IMG/VR virus record: IMGVR_UViG_3300041405_000291
Span: 1 to 48,180 of that record
From: a virus
Strand: one strand, 5' to 3'
Length of the DNA stretch: 48,180 nucleotides
The translations under genes were made by a program, and so were the position numbers. Below the pieces are notes generated by a model. The model was not told the origin of the DNA. It was given only the letters and a program-made list of their open reading frames with translations, and made no database searches. Shown here piece after piece: positions 1 through 7,009 of this stretch; position 1 is the stretch's first letter; each line of letters opens with the position of its first letter.

Positions 1-91
1 ACTGAACCGTTGAGGCCGGTTCATCGCTGCCTGTTCTTGTGGAACTAAAGAGCTTGTCTTGCCAGCCGCTTTGTCGAGCGGCTTGGTGGCA

Positions 92-120
92 AGAATATGC
101 ATGGATGCATATACAGTCAA
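92..120 (-). promoter_or_regulatory. Leftward promoter, probably for the tailocin operon
   Basis: Reading leftward there is a -35 TTGACT (120-115), a 17-bp spacer and a -10 TATTCT (97-92). The spacer holds a perfect dyad, ATATGCAT-GG-ATGCATAT (95-112). It points away from prtR toward a gene off the left edge. A repressor bound to the dyad would block RNA polymerase. That the downstream genes are a tailocin is inferred from the usual mutS-prtR-tailocin-cinA layout in fluorescent pseudomonads. Confidence 0.55.
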
Positions 121-164
121 TGCGCAAATGCATTTATTTATGCATTAAATTTGCGCGTATGCAT
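95..164. promoter_or_regulatory. Cluster of ATGCAT dyads (candidate PrtR operators)
   Basis: Five ATGCAT hexamers fall within 70 bases (97-102, 105-110, 128-133, 140-145, 159-164). They form ATATGCAT-GG-ATGCATAT (95-112) and AATGCAT-N6-ATGCATT (127-146). Related TGCATA half-sites recur upstream of prtR (984-1050). The shared motif on both sides of one repressor gene suggests its operator; binding itself cannot be seen from sequence. Confidence 0.5.
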
Positions 165-206
165 GAAACCCATGCGGGCCAAGGGGTGGGGAGATTTCTG
201 CAGGCG

Positions 207-233
207 AAAAAAAACCTGCCGGGGGGGCAGGTT
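207..233 (-). terminator. Intrinsic terminator of prtR
   Basis: On the minus strand, just past the prtR stop, AACCTGCC and GGCAGGTT form an 8-bp stem around a G/C loop and are followed by a run of eight T. This separates prtR from the promoter at 92-120. Confidence 0.85.
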
Positions 234-252
234 TCAGTTGGATGAACGAGTG

Positions 253-996
253 TTAGCGGGCGTACATGCCCCACCAGAAGACGTGACCGAGGATGACGAT
301 CTGCTCTTCCTGGATTTCCTGAAAGCTGTAGTCCTCGTCCGGATGCTCGTCGCGATTGAAGCTGCGCAGACGGATGCCGGTGGGCAGGCGATAGAGTTGT
401 TTCACGCGCAATTGGCCGTTGTGATTGATCGCATACAGATCGCCATCGATGATGTCGCCGATGCCGCACTTGCCGGCGTTGACGCCGACGGTGGCGCCAT
501 CACGCAGAACCGGCAACATGCTGTTGCCGCGTACGGTCACGCATTTGGCCTGGTCGAATTGCACGCCGTTGTGGCGCAGGCTGCGTTTGCCGAAGCGCAG
601 GCTGGAGCGCTCGCTCTCTTCGATGACGAATCTTCCTGATCCAGCAGCCAATTCAACCTCACGTAGAAAGGGCACCGACACCTCGTCGTCATCGACGGGG
701 GTGTCGTCGTCCCACAGGCTTATGTCCTTGAGTTCCGCATGCACGTCAGCGCGAGTGCCGCCGGTCGTTGGCGTGACATCCGCACGCCCGCGCAGCTGAT
801 CGGTGCTGACGTTGAAATATTCAGCAATCTTCGAGATGTGTTTATCCGAAGGATCGACAATCTTCCCGCTGAGAATCCGCGAGAGCGTTGATTGAGGCAC
901 GCCGGTGCGACGGTGGAGCTCCGTGGGGGAGATCCCGTGCTGGTCGAGCAGTGCTCTTAAGACGGAGGAAACGTTGCGTTTTTGCATAACGCGCAT
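253..996 (-). CDS. prtR: PrtR-type LexA-like transcriptional repressor
   Basis: 247-aa repressor. The N-terminal helix-turn-helix of the XRE/Cro type spans about residues 8-65 (TELHRRTGVPQSTLSRIL). The C-terminal S24/LexA-like self-cleavage domain has the catalytic Ser in RGNSMLP and a candidate Lys in the QLRVKQ segment. In Pseudomonas such proteins (PrtR) hold tailocin genes silent until RecA-stimulated cleavage. ATG at 996 was chosen because it is the first ATG after the upstream operator-like repeats; an in-frame ATG lies at 987. It is host DNA, outside the prophage, and is normally the neighbour of mutS. A T-rich terminator follows the stop. Confidence 0.85.
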   Translation of the reverse strand: MRVMQKRNVSSVLRALLDQHGISPTELHRRTGVPQSTLSRILSGKIVDPSDKHISKIAEYFNVSTDQLRGRADVTPTTGGTRADVHAELKDISLWDDDTPVDDDEVSVPFLREVELAAGSGRFVIEESERSSLRFGKRSLRHNGVQFDQAKCVTVRGNSMLPVLRDGATVGVNAGKCGIGDIIDGDLYAINHNGQLRVKQLYRLPTGIRLRSFNRDEHPDEDYSFQEIQEEQIVILGHVFWWGMYAR

Positions 997-1050
997 AGTG
1001 CTTGAAGTTTTTCCCGATGACAAATGCTGATTTGCATAAATCGTGCATAG
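984..1050. promoter_or_regulatory. prtR promoter region with TGCATA half-sites
   Basis: TTGCATAACGCGCATAG (983-998, overlapping the start codon) and TTGCATAAATCGTGCATAG (1032-1050) carry the same TGCATA core as the dyads at 95-164. The placement suggests autoregulation of prtR. No clear -10/-35 pair was identified. Confidence 0.4.
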
Positions 1051-1199
1051 ATCAAACTTTTCCCTGCCAGTAAACGCTCACCCGACCGCAGTGCCTGCGT
1101 CGGGCAGACTGGCCATGGTAACCTTGCGCCCATCGCGGAAAAGCCCGGCCACTGCCCGCGCTTTGCCCTACATCTTTTAACGAGTTGCCCGACAATCCG
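1051..1199. other. Native mutS leader, now detached from mutS
   Basis: Noncoding stretch between prtR and the stranded mutS start codon at 1200. It presumably holds the original mutS promoter and ribosome binding site, but I see no strong consensus -10/-35 pair. After prophage insertion, transcription from here would only read the 24-codon remnant ORF and then phage DNA. Confidence 0.5.
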
Positions 1200-1274
1200 A
1201 TGAATAAAGCCGTCTCCGACCTGTCCTCCCACACTCCGATTGTGCTGGAGTACCTGACAGCTTTGGTTGAATAG
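1200..1274 (+). pseudogene. mutS: Truncated 5' end of native mutS
   Basis: The first 41 bases (1200-1240) encode [13 protein letters not shown] and the first two bases of codon 14, matching the N-terminus of the intact mutS at 45444 ([13 protein letters not shown]). From 1241 the reading frame runs into phage sequence and stops at 1272-1274, giving a 24-residue ORF. This is the bacterial left half of the mutS gene cut by integration. Nine of 41 bases differ from the phage-borne copy, yet only one residue changes (V5I). Confidence 0.9.
1229..1240. other. attL core (CCACACTCCGAT)
   Basis: The 12-bp sequence CCACACTCCGAT occurs here, at the junction of the mutS remnant with phage DNA, and again at 45473-45484 inside intact mutS. 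Joining the two phage sides rebuilds an attP in which TCCAGCCACA and TGTGCTGGA are near-perfect inverted repeats flanking a ~7-bp central CTCCGAT. That is the expected form of core-type integrase sites around an overlap region. Confidence 0.85.
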
Positions 1275-1573
1275 GGCCGAGTTTGCAGGCTTAACCGAGC
1301 ATTCTCGCCCCCTCGCATAAACACATAGCGGGCATTAAATGGCATAGCTTAGCGTATGGTTTGCCCCATTTTTGCCCCATACCCTTCGACGTTCAAACGG
1401 CCCGACTGACGGATTGGGCTTGCTATCGCATCAGCCAGCGTACCATTCCAGCAGCGCAGCGCGTCCTCCTGCACTCCTTGCTTTGCCGACAGCAGCAATG
1501 GTTTCTTTGCCGCCAATCATAAGCGCTGCCGCTGCTATGCTTTAGCGTCTTCTGAAGGAGTGATACTAAAATT
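1275..1573. other. Left phage end, no gene seen
   Basis: About 300 bases between the remnant ORF and the SIR2-like gene. It contains the doubled TTGCCCCAT repeat (1360-1380) that recurs at the right end. A long-spaced Shine-Dalgarno (GAAGGAG) and a TATGCT -10-like hexamer lie just before 1574. No protein-like reading frame was found. Confidence 0.5.
1363..1379. repeat. 17-bp terminal repeat, left copy (candidate integrase arm site)
   Basis: GCCCCATTTTTGCCCCA is identical at 45397-45413 near the other phage end. It is itself a tandem of the half-site TTGCCCCA. The two copies lie ~120 bp inside the left core and ~60 bp inside the right core, where arm-type sites bound by the N-terminal domain of a tyrosine integrase would be expected. 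It is not the crossover core, because the mutS duplication places that elsewhere. Confidence 0.5.
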
Positions 1574-2800
1574 ATGAAAGCCTTATTTATTGGTGCCGGA
1601 GCCTCCTATGATTGTGGCATGCCGCTAGTTTGGGAACTTACGGCAGAGATAAGGCGTTGGATGTCTCCTGAGAAGCTGACTACGCTAAATGAAACTTGGA
1701 AATCTCGAGGCTGCGGATGGAATGATGAGGTGACATGCAGCCTGATTGGCCTTCTAAAGAATGAAAACCTTCACTACGAAAACATCATTGGAGCTATCGA
1801 AGTAGAGTGTTCTAGAGAGCGAAATGAGAAAACTAGGCAAGACTATCACTCAGCTCTCAGCTTTCTCCTTCAATTGGTATACGGCCTACTGCTTGAGAGA
1901 CAAGTCATAAATAATAATTACGCCTTGAGAGCGCTAGATGATTTCAACGGCATAAATGAGCTAGCAACAGAGAACAAACCCTTATGGATATTCTCATTGA
2001 ACCATGATTGCATAGTTGAGATGCTGGCTACAAAAACCAGCATACCTCTGAAGTCGGGGTTCAACGAAAGCATTAGTCTGCACATGAGCGTAGGTAGCGA
2101 TTCATCATATGAAATTGAATTCGAAAAGCTTAGCCGCGAATCCATTACACAGAATGAGTATGATTTCTTTAAGCCTGGCGAATATGGCATCAACCTTATA
2201 AAACTGCATGGGGCACTTGATATATTCGGACAAAATGACGCCCTCGACTATTTAAAAGTAAAACCGACGAGCAACAACCCAGCATCTTACGCAAATCAAC
2301 TCAGGCTAATAACCCAAATAAACCAAGACATCGCCGTGCGAGACGGCGTCATATGTACAAATGAAATCGTATACGAAGACAACGAAGGCAAGATTAATTT
2401 TCTACGTAAAAGCTTACTATCTGGCGCGCACAAATTCTCAAAAAAACTAACTCAGATAGCCCCCTCTGAGTTTCTATCTCTTTTCAAAGGAAGCCTCAAC
2501 TACGCCGATGAGCTCATTTGCATTGGATACAGTTTCGGGGACAACCATATTGACGAACAAATCGCTGAATGGATGTCGTTCTTAAAGTCTCGTAAGCTTT
2601 CGATTATCAATCCAGGCATCAAGTGTGTCCCCGACACGTTTAAACACTTGGCAGGGCAGGTCCAATGTTTTTCTATCGGAGCATCCGACTACTTCTTACA
2701 GCTGAATTCCAGCAAACTCACGACATCCCAGATGGCGCTGCGAGAGATGAGGAAAGAAGCGCGTGAAAAAATCAAGCGCGAATTAATGGGGCATCCGTGA
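1574..2800 (+). CDS. SIR2-like domain protein (defence candidate)
   Basis: 408 aa. Visible SIR2-fold motifs: GAGAS near the N-terminus (residues 7-11), SLNHD (141-145, the position of the SIR2 Asn/Asp pair), KLHGA (210-214, catalytic His 212) and CIGYSFGDNHID (316-327). This is the SIR2_2-like arrangement found in NAD-consuming antiphage proteins (ThsA, DSR, SIR2-STAND families). The C-terminal ~70 residues are charged and not recognised; no second enzymatic domain or membrane segment is seen. It stands alone, rightward, immediately inside attL, with visibly AT-richer codon use than the phage backbone. NAD+ degradation on infection is a family-based inference. The Shine-Dalgarno GAAGGAG lies unusually far (14 nt) from the ATG. 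Confidence 0.8.
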   Translation: MKALFIGAGASYDCGMPLVWELTAEIRRWMSPEKLTTLNETWKSRGCGWNDEVTCSLIGLLKNENLHYENIIGAIEVECSRERNEKTRQDYHSALSFLLQLVYGLLLERQVINNNYALRALDDFNGINELATENKPLWIFSLNHDCIVEMLATKTSIPLKSGFNESISLHMSVGSDSSYEIEFEKLSRESITQNEYDFFKPGEYGINLIKLHGALDIFGQNDALDYLKVKPTSNNPASYANQLRLITQINQDIAVRDGVICTNEIVYEDNEGKINFLRKSLLSGAHKFSKKLTQIAPSEFLSLFKGSLNYADELICIGYSFGDNHIDEQIAEWMSFLKSRKLSIINPGIKCVPDTFKHLAGQVQCFSIGASDYFLQLNSSKLTTSQMALREMRKEAREKIKRELMGHP

Positions 2801-3054
2801 AGTAGGGATAGGGATTCGAACCTCTTCATCTATCACCATAGACCGCTCCAGCCCAGCAGATACGCTTTTCTCGCTAATCGCGTATGGCCTGTCGCGGCCT
2901 ATCACGGCCCTGTTTCTGCCCTAATTTTTCCCTAAACGGCTTCATCTCCAGTACAGCATCCCCAGGCTACCGCTGAAGCTCAGCCTCAGCTTTGCACTGT
3001 TCACCATGCCAACTTACCCACTCATCTTGCTTAGAGACGCTAAAGCGTCTCTGA
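2801..3054. other. Noncoding spacer with tRNA-3'-like fragment and hairpin
   Basis: On the minus strand, GGTTCGAATCCC near 2812-2823 looks like a tRNA T-loop, but its T-stem does not pair and no cloverleaf is present. A perfect 8-bp hairpin, AGAGACGC-TAAA-GCGTCTCT, lies at 3033-3052 just past the leftward genes; it lacks a T-run. TGCCCTAATTTTTCCCTAA near 2919-2937 faintly resembles the terminal 17-bp repeats. No gene is seen. Confidence 0.4.
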
Positions 3055-3197
3055 TCAAACCATTCGAGGCAGAATAAGACGAATATCGTTCTGATCTAGA
3101 GAAAAAACGTAGCGATCCGCGTGCTCGATTATGATCTTCCGCATTTGTTGAGCGTTCTCTTCGCCAAGCTTTTTTCCTCTGTAACAAGGGCGTTTTC
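3055..3197 (-). CDS. Possible frameshifted extension of the 3198-3500 gene
   Basis: The reading frame one base off from the preceding gene stays open with protein-like composition (it includes GKKLGEENAQQMRKIIIEH and ends LILPRMV) and stops at 3055-3057. It has no start codon near the stop of the upstream gene; the first ATG gives only 29 residues. Either a frameshift broke a ~145-aa gene, or expression needs a ribosomal frameshift near CGT-AAA-AAT-AAG-TAG. I cannot tell which. Confidence 0.35.
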
Positions 3198-3500
3198 CTA
3201 CTTATTTTTACGATCTGAGCGTGCCGCACTCCAGAGTTCAATTTGCTCCCCGCACGCTTCAAACTCACTCACCAAGTGCTTCTTATCGTCTGGCAATACG
3301 ATGATGCTGCTTTTTTTGAACTGCTGCATCTGATGGGTAATGCTCATTTGCCGCGCGTTAGCCTGACTGATCTTGGCTTTGCTGATGACGTCGAGCAGCT
3401 CAGCCGGAACAGATGCTGGAGTTGTATAAAGCTCATCGCGGTAGGGTGTGCCCGTCAGAGCCTCAAATTCCTCAAGTGCTTCAAGATAGATGCTATTCAT
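3198..3500 (-). CDS. Hypothetical protein, 100 aa
   Basis: A good ribosome site (GAAGG) precedes the ATG. The N-terminus MNSIYLEALEEFEALTGTP is acidic and helical; the middle is rich in Q/K and the end is charged (AARSDRKNK). No family recognised. It is the last full gene of the leftward small-gene array, separated from its upstream neighbour by a hairpin spacer (3536-3575). See the adjacent possible frameshift extension. Confidence 0.6.
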   Translation of the reverse strand: MNSIYLEALEEFEALTGTPYRDELYTTPASVPAELLDVISKAKISQANARQMSITHQMQQFKKSSIIVLPDDKKHLVSEFEACGEQIELWSAARSDRKNK

Positions 3501-3535
3501 AGAGCCTTCTTCGTTCTTGAGGACGCGAAAGCCGC

Positions 3536-3575
3536 ATCCTTACACTGCCAAAGCCCGCGACTCGGCGGGCTGGTG
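3536..3575. repeat. Recurring intergenic element, copy C
   Basis: Plus-strand reading: TTACACTGCC (3540-3549), then AGCCCGC and GCGGGCT forming a 7-bp hairpin, then GGTGTGGCACGGCG. The same order of parts (Y-TAC-TG-M-C, GC hairpin, GGTGG/GCAG-CGG) occurs in the other wide spacers of this array. Confidence 0.5.
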
Positions 3576-3591
3576 TGGCACGGCGATTTCC

Positions 3592-3921
3592 TTACTTCAA
3601 GTACGCTAAAACAGCCATCACAACGCTTGCAATTGCAGCCATGCCAGCCACAACCGCAACAACAACGGACGACCAGGTAGCGCGACGTTGTGAGTTCTGA
3701 AGCGCCATTAGCTTTAGGTCTGTTTGTTGGCGACTAAGGTCGTCGTACTCGCGAAACAATCGCTCAGCGTCGTATCGGGCAGTTTGAAGCAGATGTTCGT
3801 CTTGGATTTGAGCATTAGGATCACCGTATCCGCTTCCAACTTGGTGTATTGACTTTGCTAAATTGGAAGCGATATCACTCGCCCTGATCCACTTGGCACG
3901 CGCTAGATCGATATTGTTCAT
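3592..3921 (-). CDS. Small C-terminally anchored membrane protein, 109 aa
   Basis: Start chosen at 3921 because GGAG lies 5 nt upstream. The body is helical and charged (residues ~1-80), followed by a single hydrophobic segment near the C-terminus (SSVVVAVVAGMAAIASVVMA) and a short LAYLK tail, so it is probably a tail-anchored inner membrane protein. No family recognised. It follows the lipoprotein gene by 19 nt, suggesting joint translation. Confidence 0.65.
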   Translation of the reverse strand: MNNIDLARAKWIRASDIASNLAKSIHQVGSGYGDPNAQIQDEHLLQTARYDAERLFREYDDLSRQQTDLKLMALQNSQRRATWSSVVVAVVAGMAAIASVVMAVLAYLK

Positions 3922-3940
3922 TGCTCCGTTTTCCTGGGGT

Positions 3941-4378
3941 TCAGTACGACGAACAGGTTGTATACCCATAATTGGTGATGCAGTTTGTGTTCATTGGCGT
4001 GTAGACCGGATTTTGGGGTACTACAACGGCGGGCTGCATCCTAGCCCCCACTCGATCTGCCACCATGGCCAAGTTCGCGCAGGTCATTTCCACAACCGGA
4101 CGATCGGACTCATCCACTATGGTGGCGCCGGCATTTGCCAGGCTCGTCTGGACCATATTGTCTAGCTTTGCCTGATCGTACAGGTATTGACTTGGATAGC
4201 CCTGTGTCTGAAAAACCACGTAATGATTGAATTGGTTGATAGTCATTAACTGCTCGCGCTTGCAGATACTGGCTTGGGCGACTCTTGTAGCGATGGTTTG
4301 GTAATCGGATTCGGGCAGTTGGGTTACGCAGCCAGTAAGTGCTAGCGCACCGGCGAATGTTAAAGCGTTCCGTGTCAT
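3941..4378 (-). CDS. Predicted lipoprotein, 145 aa
   Basis: The N-terminus MTRNALTFAGALALTGC is a lipoprotein signal peptide with lipobox LTGC (Cys17). AGAGGAG lies 5 nt before the ATG, which decides the start. The mature part has several Cys (CKREQ, EMTCANLA, TNC, TTCSSY) and an Asn/Tyr-rich C-terminus. It is exported and probably membrane anchored. Function unknown; envelope modification or superinfection exclusion is possible but only an inference. Confidence 0.7.
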   Translation of the reverse strand: MTRNALTFAGALALTGCVTQLPESDYQTIATRVAQASICKREQLMTINQFNHYVVFQTQGYPSQYLYDQAKLDNMVQTSLANAGATIVDESDRPVVEMTCANLAMVADRVGARMQPAVVVPQNPVYTPMNTNCITNYGYTTCSSY

Positions 4379-4429
4379 TCTAACTCCTCTTTCCTGCCTG
4401 ATCCTGGGGGCAGAAAGCACCCAATTTTT

Positions 4430-4475
4430 TATGGTCCTAGCCCGCGTAGGCAGGCTTGTGGGGGTAGCACTTTTT
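4430..4475. repeat. Recurring intergenic element, copy D (diverged)
   Basis: Between the genes at 4378 and 4500: an imperfect hairpin AGCCCGC...AGGCAGGCT followed by TGTGGGGGTAGCAC on the plus strand. It matches the hairpin and GGTGG/GCAGC part of copies A and C; the TACTGMC part is not conserved. Confidence 0.35.
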
Positions 4476-4499
4476 TCCGTGCGTGGGGGTTGATACTGC

Positions 4500-4931
4500 T
4501 CAACCTTCCCAGGCATCCGCGTCGTCCATTGCACTACGCAGATCTGGCTGAACCTTCTTAAGCTCATCAAGAGCCTCACGCAGGCTTGCTCCACTACAGG
4601 ACTGGCCAGCAGCATCTTCGGCATGAAAAAATCGCCATTCTCCGTCAGCAGTCCTCTCGCCGGTGTACCAATCGTGTGTTTGCCAGAAATCCAGCCGATC
4701 GGCGTCTTTTAACAGCCGTTTCAGTTGATCATTCGCGACCTGCCGCAACGCTTCCTGACCACCAACGGGGTGAAACCGATCAGCAGATTTCCAAGCCTTT
4801 TCGATAATGCCCGTAGCTCGCTTTTCGTCGCCGCCCAGGGCGGCAGCTATGCCTGTATGCAGGAGGTCAAACAGGAGCCGTTCACGCGGGTTCAGCCCTT
4901 CCCAATAAGACTCAGCTACTGTGGTTGTCAT
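4500..4931 (-). CDS. Hypothetical protein, 143 aa
   Basis: Soluble, acidic, helical protein (MTTTVAESYWEGLNPRERL; QVANDQLKRLLKDAD; ALDELKKVQPDL). The ribosome site context GGAAAACGATCATGA is identical to that of the gene at 5510, hinting at shared ancestry of the translation signals. It begins 10 nt after its upstream neighbour. No domain recognised. Confidence 0.65.
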   Translation of the reverse strand: MTTTVAESYWEGLNPRERLLFDLLHTGIAAALGGDEKRATGIIEKAWKSADRFHPVGGQEALRQVANDQLKRLLKDADRLDFWQTHDWYTGERTADGEWRFFHAEDAAGQSCSGASLREALDELKKVQPDLRSAMDDADAWEG

Positions 4932-4941
4932 GATCGTTTTC

Positions 4942-5214
4942 CTAGGCTTGCTCGACGTTTTGCCAGTGCAGTTCTACACCTGCTAATTCGCTTGCCGCTG
5001 CCTGCGCATCGCTCAGGTTTGAGAAGTGTTTTGGTAAGCCTGGATAAACTCGAACACCTGCGCGATTTGAATTGCATTGCAACGCAAAAGGCTTGAACAG
5101 ACGATTAAGAGTCTCGATTCCCAGCATTCTTTGCGCATCCACTTGGGCGATGTATTTGCATCTCGAGATCATGTGCATAATTTTCCATGGATTCGTAAGT
5201 CGTTGAAAAACCAT
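4942..5214 (-). CDS. Hypothetical protein, 90 aa
   Basis: Soluble protein without recognised domain; mid-part HMISRCKYIAQVDAQRMLGI, end SELAGVELHWQNVEQA. ATG at 5214 is preceded by AAGG; an in-frame ATG 12 codons later is an alternative. It is part of the leftward small-gene array. Confidence 0.55.
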   Translation of the reverse strand: MVFQRLTNPWKIMHMISRCKYIAQVDAQRMLGIETLNRLFKPFALQCNSNRAGVRVYPGLPKHFSNLSDAQAAASELAGVELHWQNVEQA

Positions 5215-5220
5215 GTGACC

Positions 5221-5252
5221 TTACTCATTCCGCCACGCTTGGCGGCGGGTTG
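5221..5252. repeat. Recurring intergenic element, short copy
   Basis: Plus strand TTACTCATTCCGCC, loop, GGCGG hairpin, then GGGTTGTCCGG. It has the same order of a TTACT motif followed by a GC hairpin as copies A-C and E, in a 44-bp spacer. The match is weaker than in the other copies. Confidence 0.3.
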
Positions 5253-5258
5253 TCCGGT

Positions 5259-5510
5259 CTATTCCTGAATTCCATCGAGGGTCGAGCGCAGTGTCGCTAG
5301 CCCGGCGGGCTGTAGGGCCGCTCGCAGGTCGGCCCAGGGAAATTGCGGCTTGTCCTCAGCCACCGTGCAGCCGCGCGCATGGTCGAATGCGAGGTTCTGC
5401 TCATACGAAGCGCGTTGATGTTGGCAGTCCACGCACTCGATCACCGCGCCGGTACCGGCGATTTGAGAGGGCAACAGGCGCCAGTTCTGGTGCCATTGTT
5501 CAATGTTCAT
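5259..5510 (-). CDS. Hypothetical small Cys-containing protein, 83 aa
   Basis: Starts MNIEQWHQNWRLLPSQIAG and contains CVDCQHQRA (Cys-x2-Cys) with a further Cys in ARGCTV, so a small metal site is possible but not proven. GAGGGAAAACGATC precedes the ATG. It is 12 nt downstream of the neighbouring gene, so probably co-translated with it. No family recognised. Confidence 0.6.
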   Translation of the reverse strand: MNIEQWHQNWRLLPSQIAGTGAVIECVDCQHQRASYEQNLAFDHARGCTVAEDKPQFPWADLRAALQPAGLATLRSTLDGIQE

Positions 5511-5522
5511 GATCGTTTTCCC

Positions 5523-5786
5523 TCACGACGGACGTAGCTCACGCCGCTTCCGCGCGATCGCCCTGGTGAGCGTCATTTTCAGCGCTTGTTCCTGCGCGTT
5601 GTCCAGTACACCGGCAAGGCGAAGACCAACGCAGATACCATCGGCTCTGCCTTCTTCATATGGGATTGCGCCGAGAGTGCCTACACGACAGATTTCCCTG
5701 AGCATATAGCCGACCGCATCATTGATGTGACCGGGAAGGGCCAGTTTGGCCAAGTCAATTTTAGCCAGTTCGTCCATATCATCCAT
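5523..5786 (-). CDS. Hypothetical protein, 87 aa
   Basis: MDDMDELAKIDLAKLALPGH, then a segment with GYMLREICRVGTLGAIPYEE and a basic C-terminus (RAIARKRRELRPS). No recognised domain. It lies between a long hairpin-bearing spacer upstream and a 12-nt gap to the next gene. Confidence 0.6.
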   Translation of the reverse strand: MDDMDELAKIDLAKLALPGHINDAVGYMLREICRVGTLGAIPYEEGRADGICVGLRLAGVLDNAQEQALKMTLTRAIARKRRELRPS

Positions 5787-5823
5787 ACTGATTAGCCTTC
5801 ATTGTTGAGACGCCAAAATGGAG

Positions 5824-5885
5824 TACCTCTACTGCCTCGGCCGCGGCGTTTTGACGGCCAGGGCGAGGGGTGCAGCTGAGCGACT
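5824..5885. repeat. Recurring intergenic element, copy E
   Basis: Plus strand CTCTACTGCC (5827-5836), then a GGCCG...CGGCC hairpin, then GGGGTGCAGCTGAGCG. It shares the order and wording of copies A and B within the 163-bp spacer between two small genes. The rest of the spacer shows no gene. Confidence 0.5.
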
Positions 5886-5949
5886 TTTCCGTTCTACCTT
5901 TGATCATCTGTGGTGCGCGACCTCAAACTCAAAGGCCGCGCTAAGTTGC

Positions 5950-6348
5950 CTATTCGCTCATAAAACTGAATTGGGTAAGTTCAAGTTGGCCGCGCTCCTT
6001 AGCTTCTGGCAGAACCTCAGCCATTTGCTTGATCTGGGCAATATGTGCCCCTGCCAGAATCAGAATCAGCTCACGCACGGTCTGGCCGAATCCCTCGTCC
6101 TCCTGCGGCGGCATAGGGAAAAGGCGTCCAACAGCTGAATCCTTAGGCCATCCTCCGCACGACCCTGCTTCAAAGTGATGAGTTGTGCTGACGTTGGCCG
6201 ACGAAATAGTGACTCTCAGATCATCATATGGAGTCTTGGTAGTAGCTTCTCGACCGAAATACGCTTCCTTTCGAGTGGCAACCGCCTCAACCTCGATCAG
6301 CACTTGATCACCTTCAGGCTTAGCCGTGATGCGGGTCTGCTTTTTCAT
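5950..6348 (-). CDS. Hypothetical protein, 132 aa
   Basis: ATG at 6348 preferred over TTG at 6354 because GAGG sits 7 nt upstream. N-terminal half is beta-rich (KKQTRITAKPEGDQVLIEVE; DDLRVTISSANVSTTHHF), C-terminal half helical (TVRELILILAGAHIAQIKQM). No family recognised. It is followed by a spacer with the recurring hairpin element. Confidence 0.65.
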   Translation of the reverse strand: MKKQTRITAKPEGDQVLIEVEAVATRKEAYFGREATTKTPYDDLRVTISSANVSTTHHFEAGSCGGWPKDSAVGRLFPMPPQEDEGFGQTVRELILILAGAHIAQIKQMAEVLPEAKERGQLELTQFSFMSE

Positions 6349-6384
6349 TCTCAATCCTCTAGAGCAACCAGCCGTTCCGGTTTG

Positions 6385-6440
6385 CTTCTACTGACCTGGC
6401 CCCGGCATTTGGGGGCCGAGGCTTGGGGTACAGCGGGCGT
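6385..6440. repeat. Recurring intergenic element, copy B
   Basis: Plus strand CTACTGACC (6388-6396), hairpin GGCCCCGGCATTTGGGGGCC, then GGGGTACAGCGGGC. Aligns by eye with copy A (TTTACTGACTTAGCCC...GGGCTGGTGGCTGCAGCGG). Confidence 0.5.
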
Positions 6441-6459
6441 TTTCCGTGACTTTAAATCG

Positions 6460-6780
6460 TTAAGCGATGCGTGTGATTTTTTTAGTTAGCGCACCTGGTG
6501 CTGTCCAGGTTTTAATCTCACTTGGTTCGCCGTTATCAATGCTGGTGATTAAATAGAGGATGTCTCCTAATGCATCGTCTACATTCAACCGCCCTTCACT
6601 GACCGCGGTAAGGGCCTCCTTCAAAGCAGATTCCATGCTCTCTAGCGTTTCGTCGTCAAGCGCTGACTCGCGAACATTGTCCATATCGACTTCTCTGGGC
6701 TGAGCGCGATCATCGTGCTCCTCTACGTCCTCGGCCCAGCGCATAGCTGGGCTTGGGTGGACCTGGTGCGACTCTCCCAT
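6460..6780 (-). CDS. Hypothetical acidic protein, 106 aa
   Basis: Start ATG at 6780 overlaps the stop of the upstream gene (TGATG), the classic form of translational coupling; a GTG one codon earlier is possible. Very acidic middle (AEDVEEHDD; SALDDETLESMESALKEAL). A DNA-mimic type role would fit the charge but is speculation. No family recognised. Confidence 0.6.
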   Translation of the reverse strand: MGESHQVHPSPAMRWAEDVEEHDDRAQPREVDMDNVRESALDDETLESMESALKEALTAVSEGRLNVDDALGDILYLITSIDNGEPSEIKTWTAPGALTKKITRIA

Positions 6781-6974
6781 CACTTACTGAGGCTATCGAC
6801 CTCGGCACTCAACTCTGCAACGCGTGTGCGCAGTGATTCACCTCTTGCTTCGTGCCTGCGATCCTGAGCTCCACTCCCATCTTCACGGCGAGAGTCATAT
6901 TCTTCCCACTGATCCAGCTCCTGGATGGCGCGTTCCAGCTCTGCTTTTTTATCCTCTAGCGTACTGCTCATCAT
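6780..6974 (-). CDS. Small coiled-coil protein, 64 aa
   Basis: Almost entirely heptad-like helix (LEDKKAELERAIQELDQWEE; RTRVAELSAEVDSL). AAGGA stands 5 nt upstream of the ATG. It is coupled by TGATG overlap to the acidic protein that follows, so the two may act as a pair. Confidence 0.6.
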   Translation of the reverse strand: MMSSTLEDKKAELERAIQELDQWEEYDSRREDGSGAQDRRHEARGESLRTRVAELSAEVDSLSK

Positions 6975-7009
6975 CGTGATCCTTGGCTAAGTGAGCGCCG
7001 ACCCGGTGC

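Noticed and set aside
1363-1379. 17-bp repeat as the integration core
   Set aside because: If this were the crossover site, the mutS 5' duplication would be unexplained; the CCACACTCCGAT core explains both junctions.
2803-2850. A tRNA gene on the minus strand
   Set aside because: Only the T-loop looks right; the T-stem does not pair and there is no anticodon or acceptor arm.
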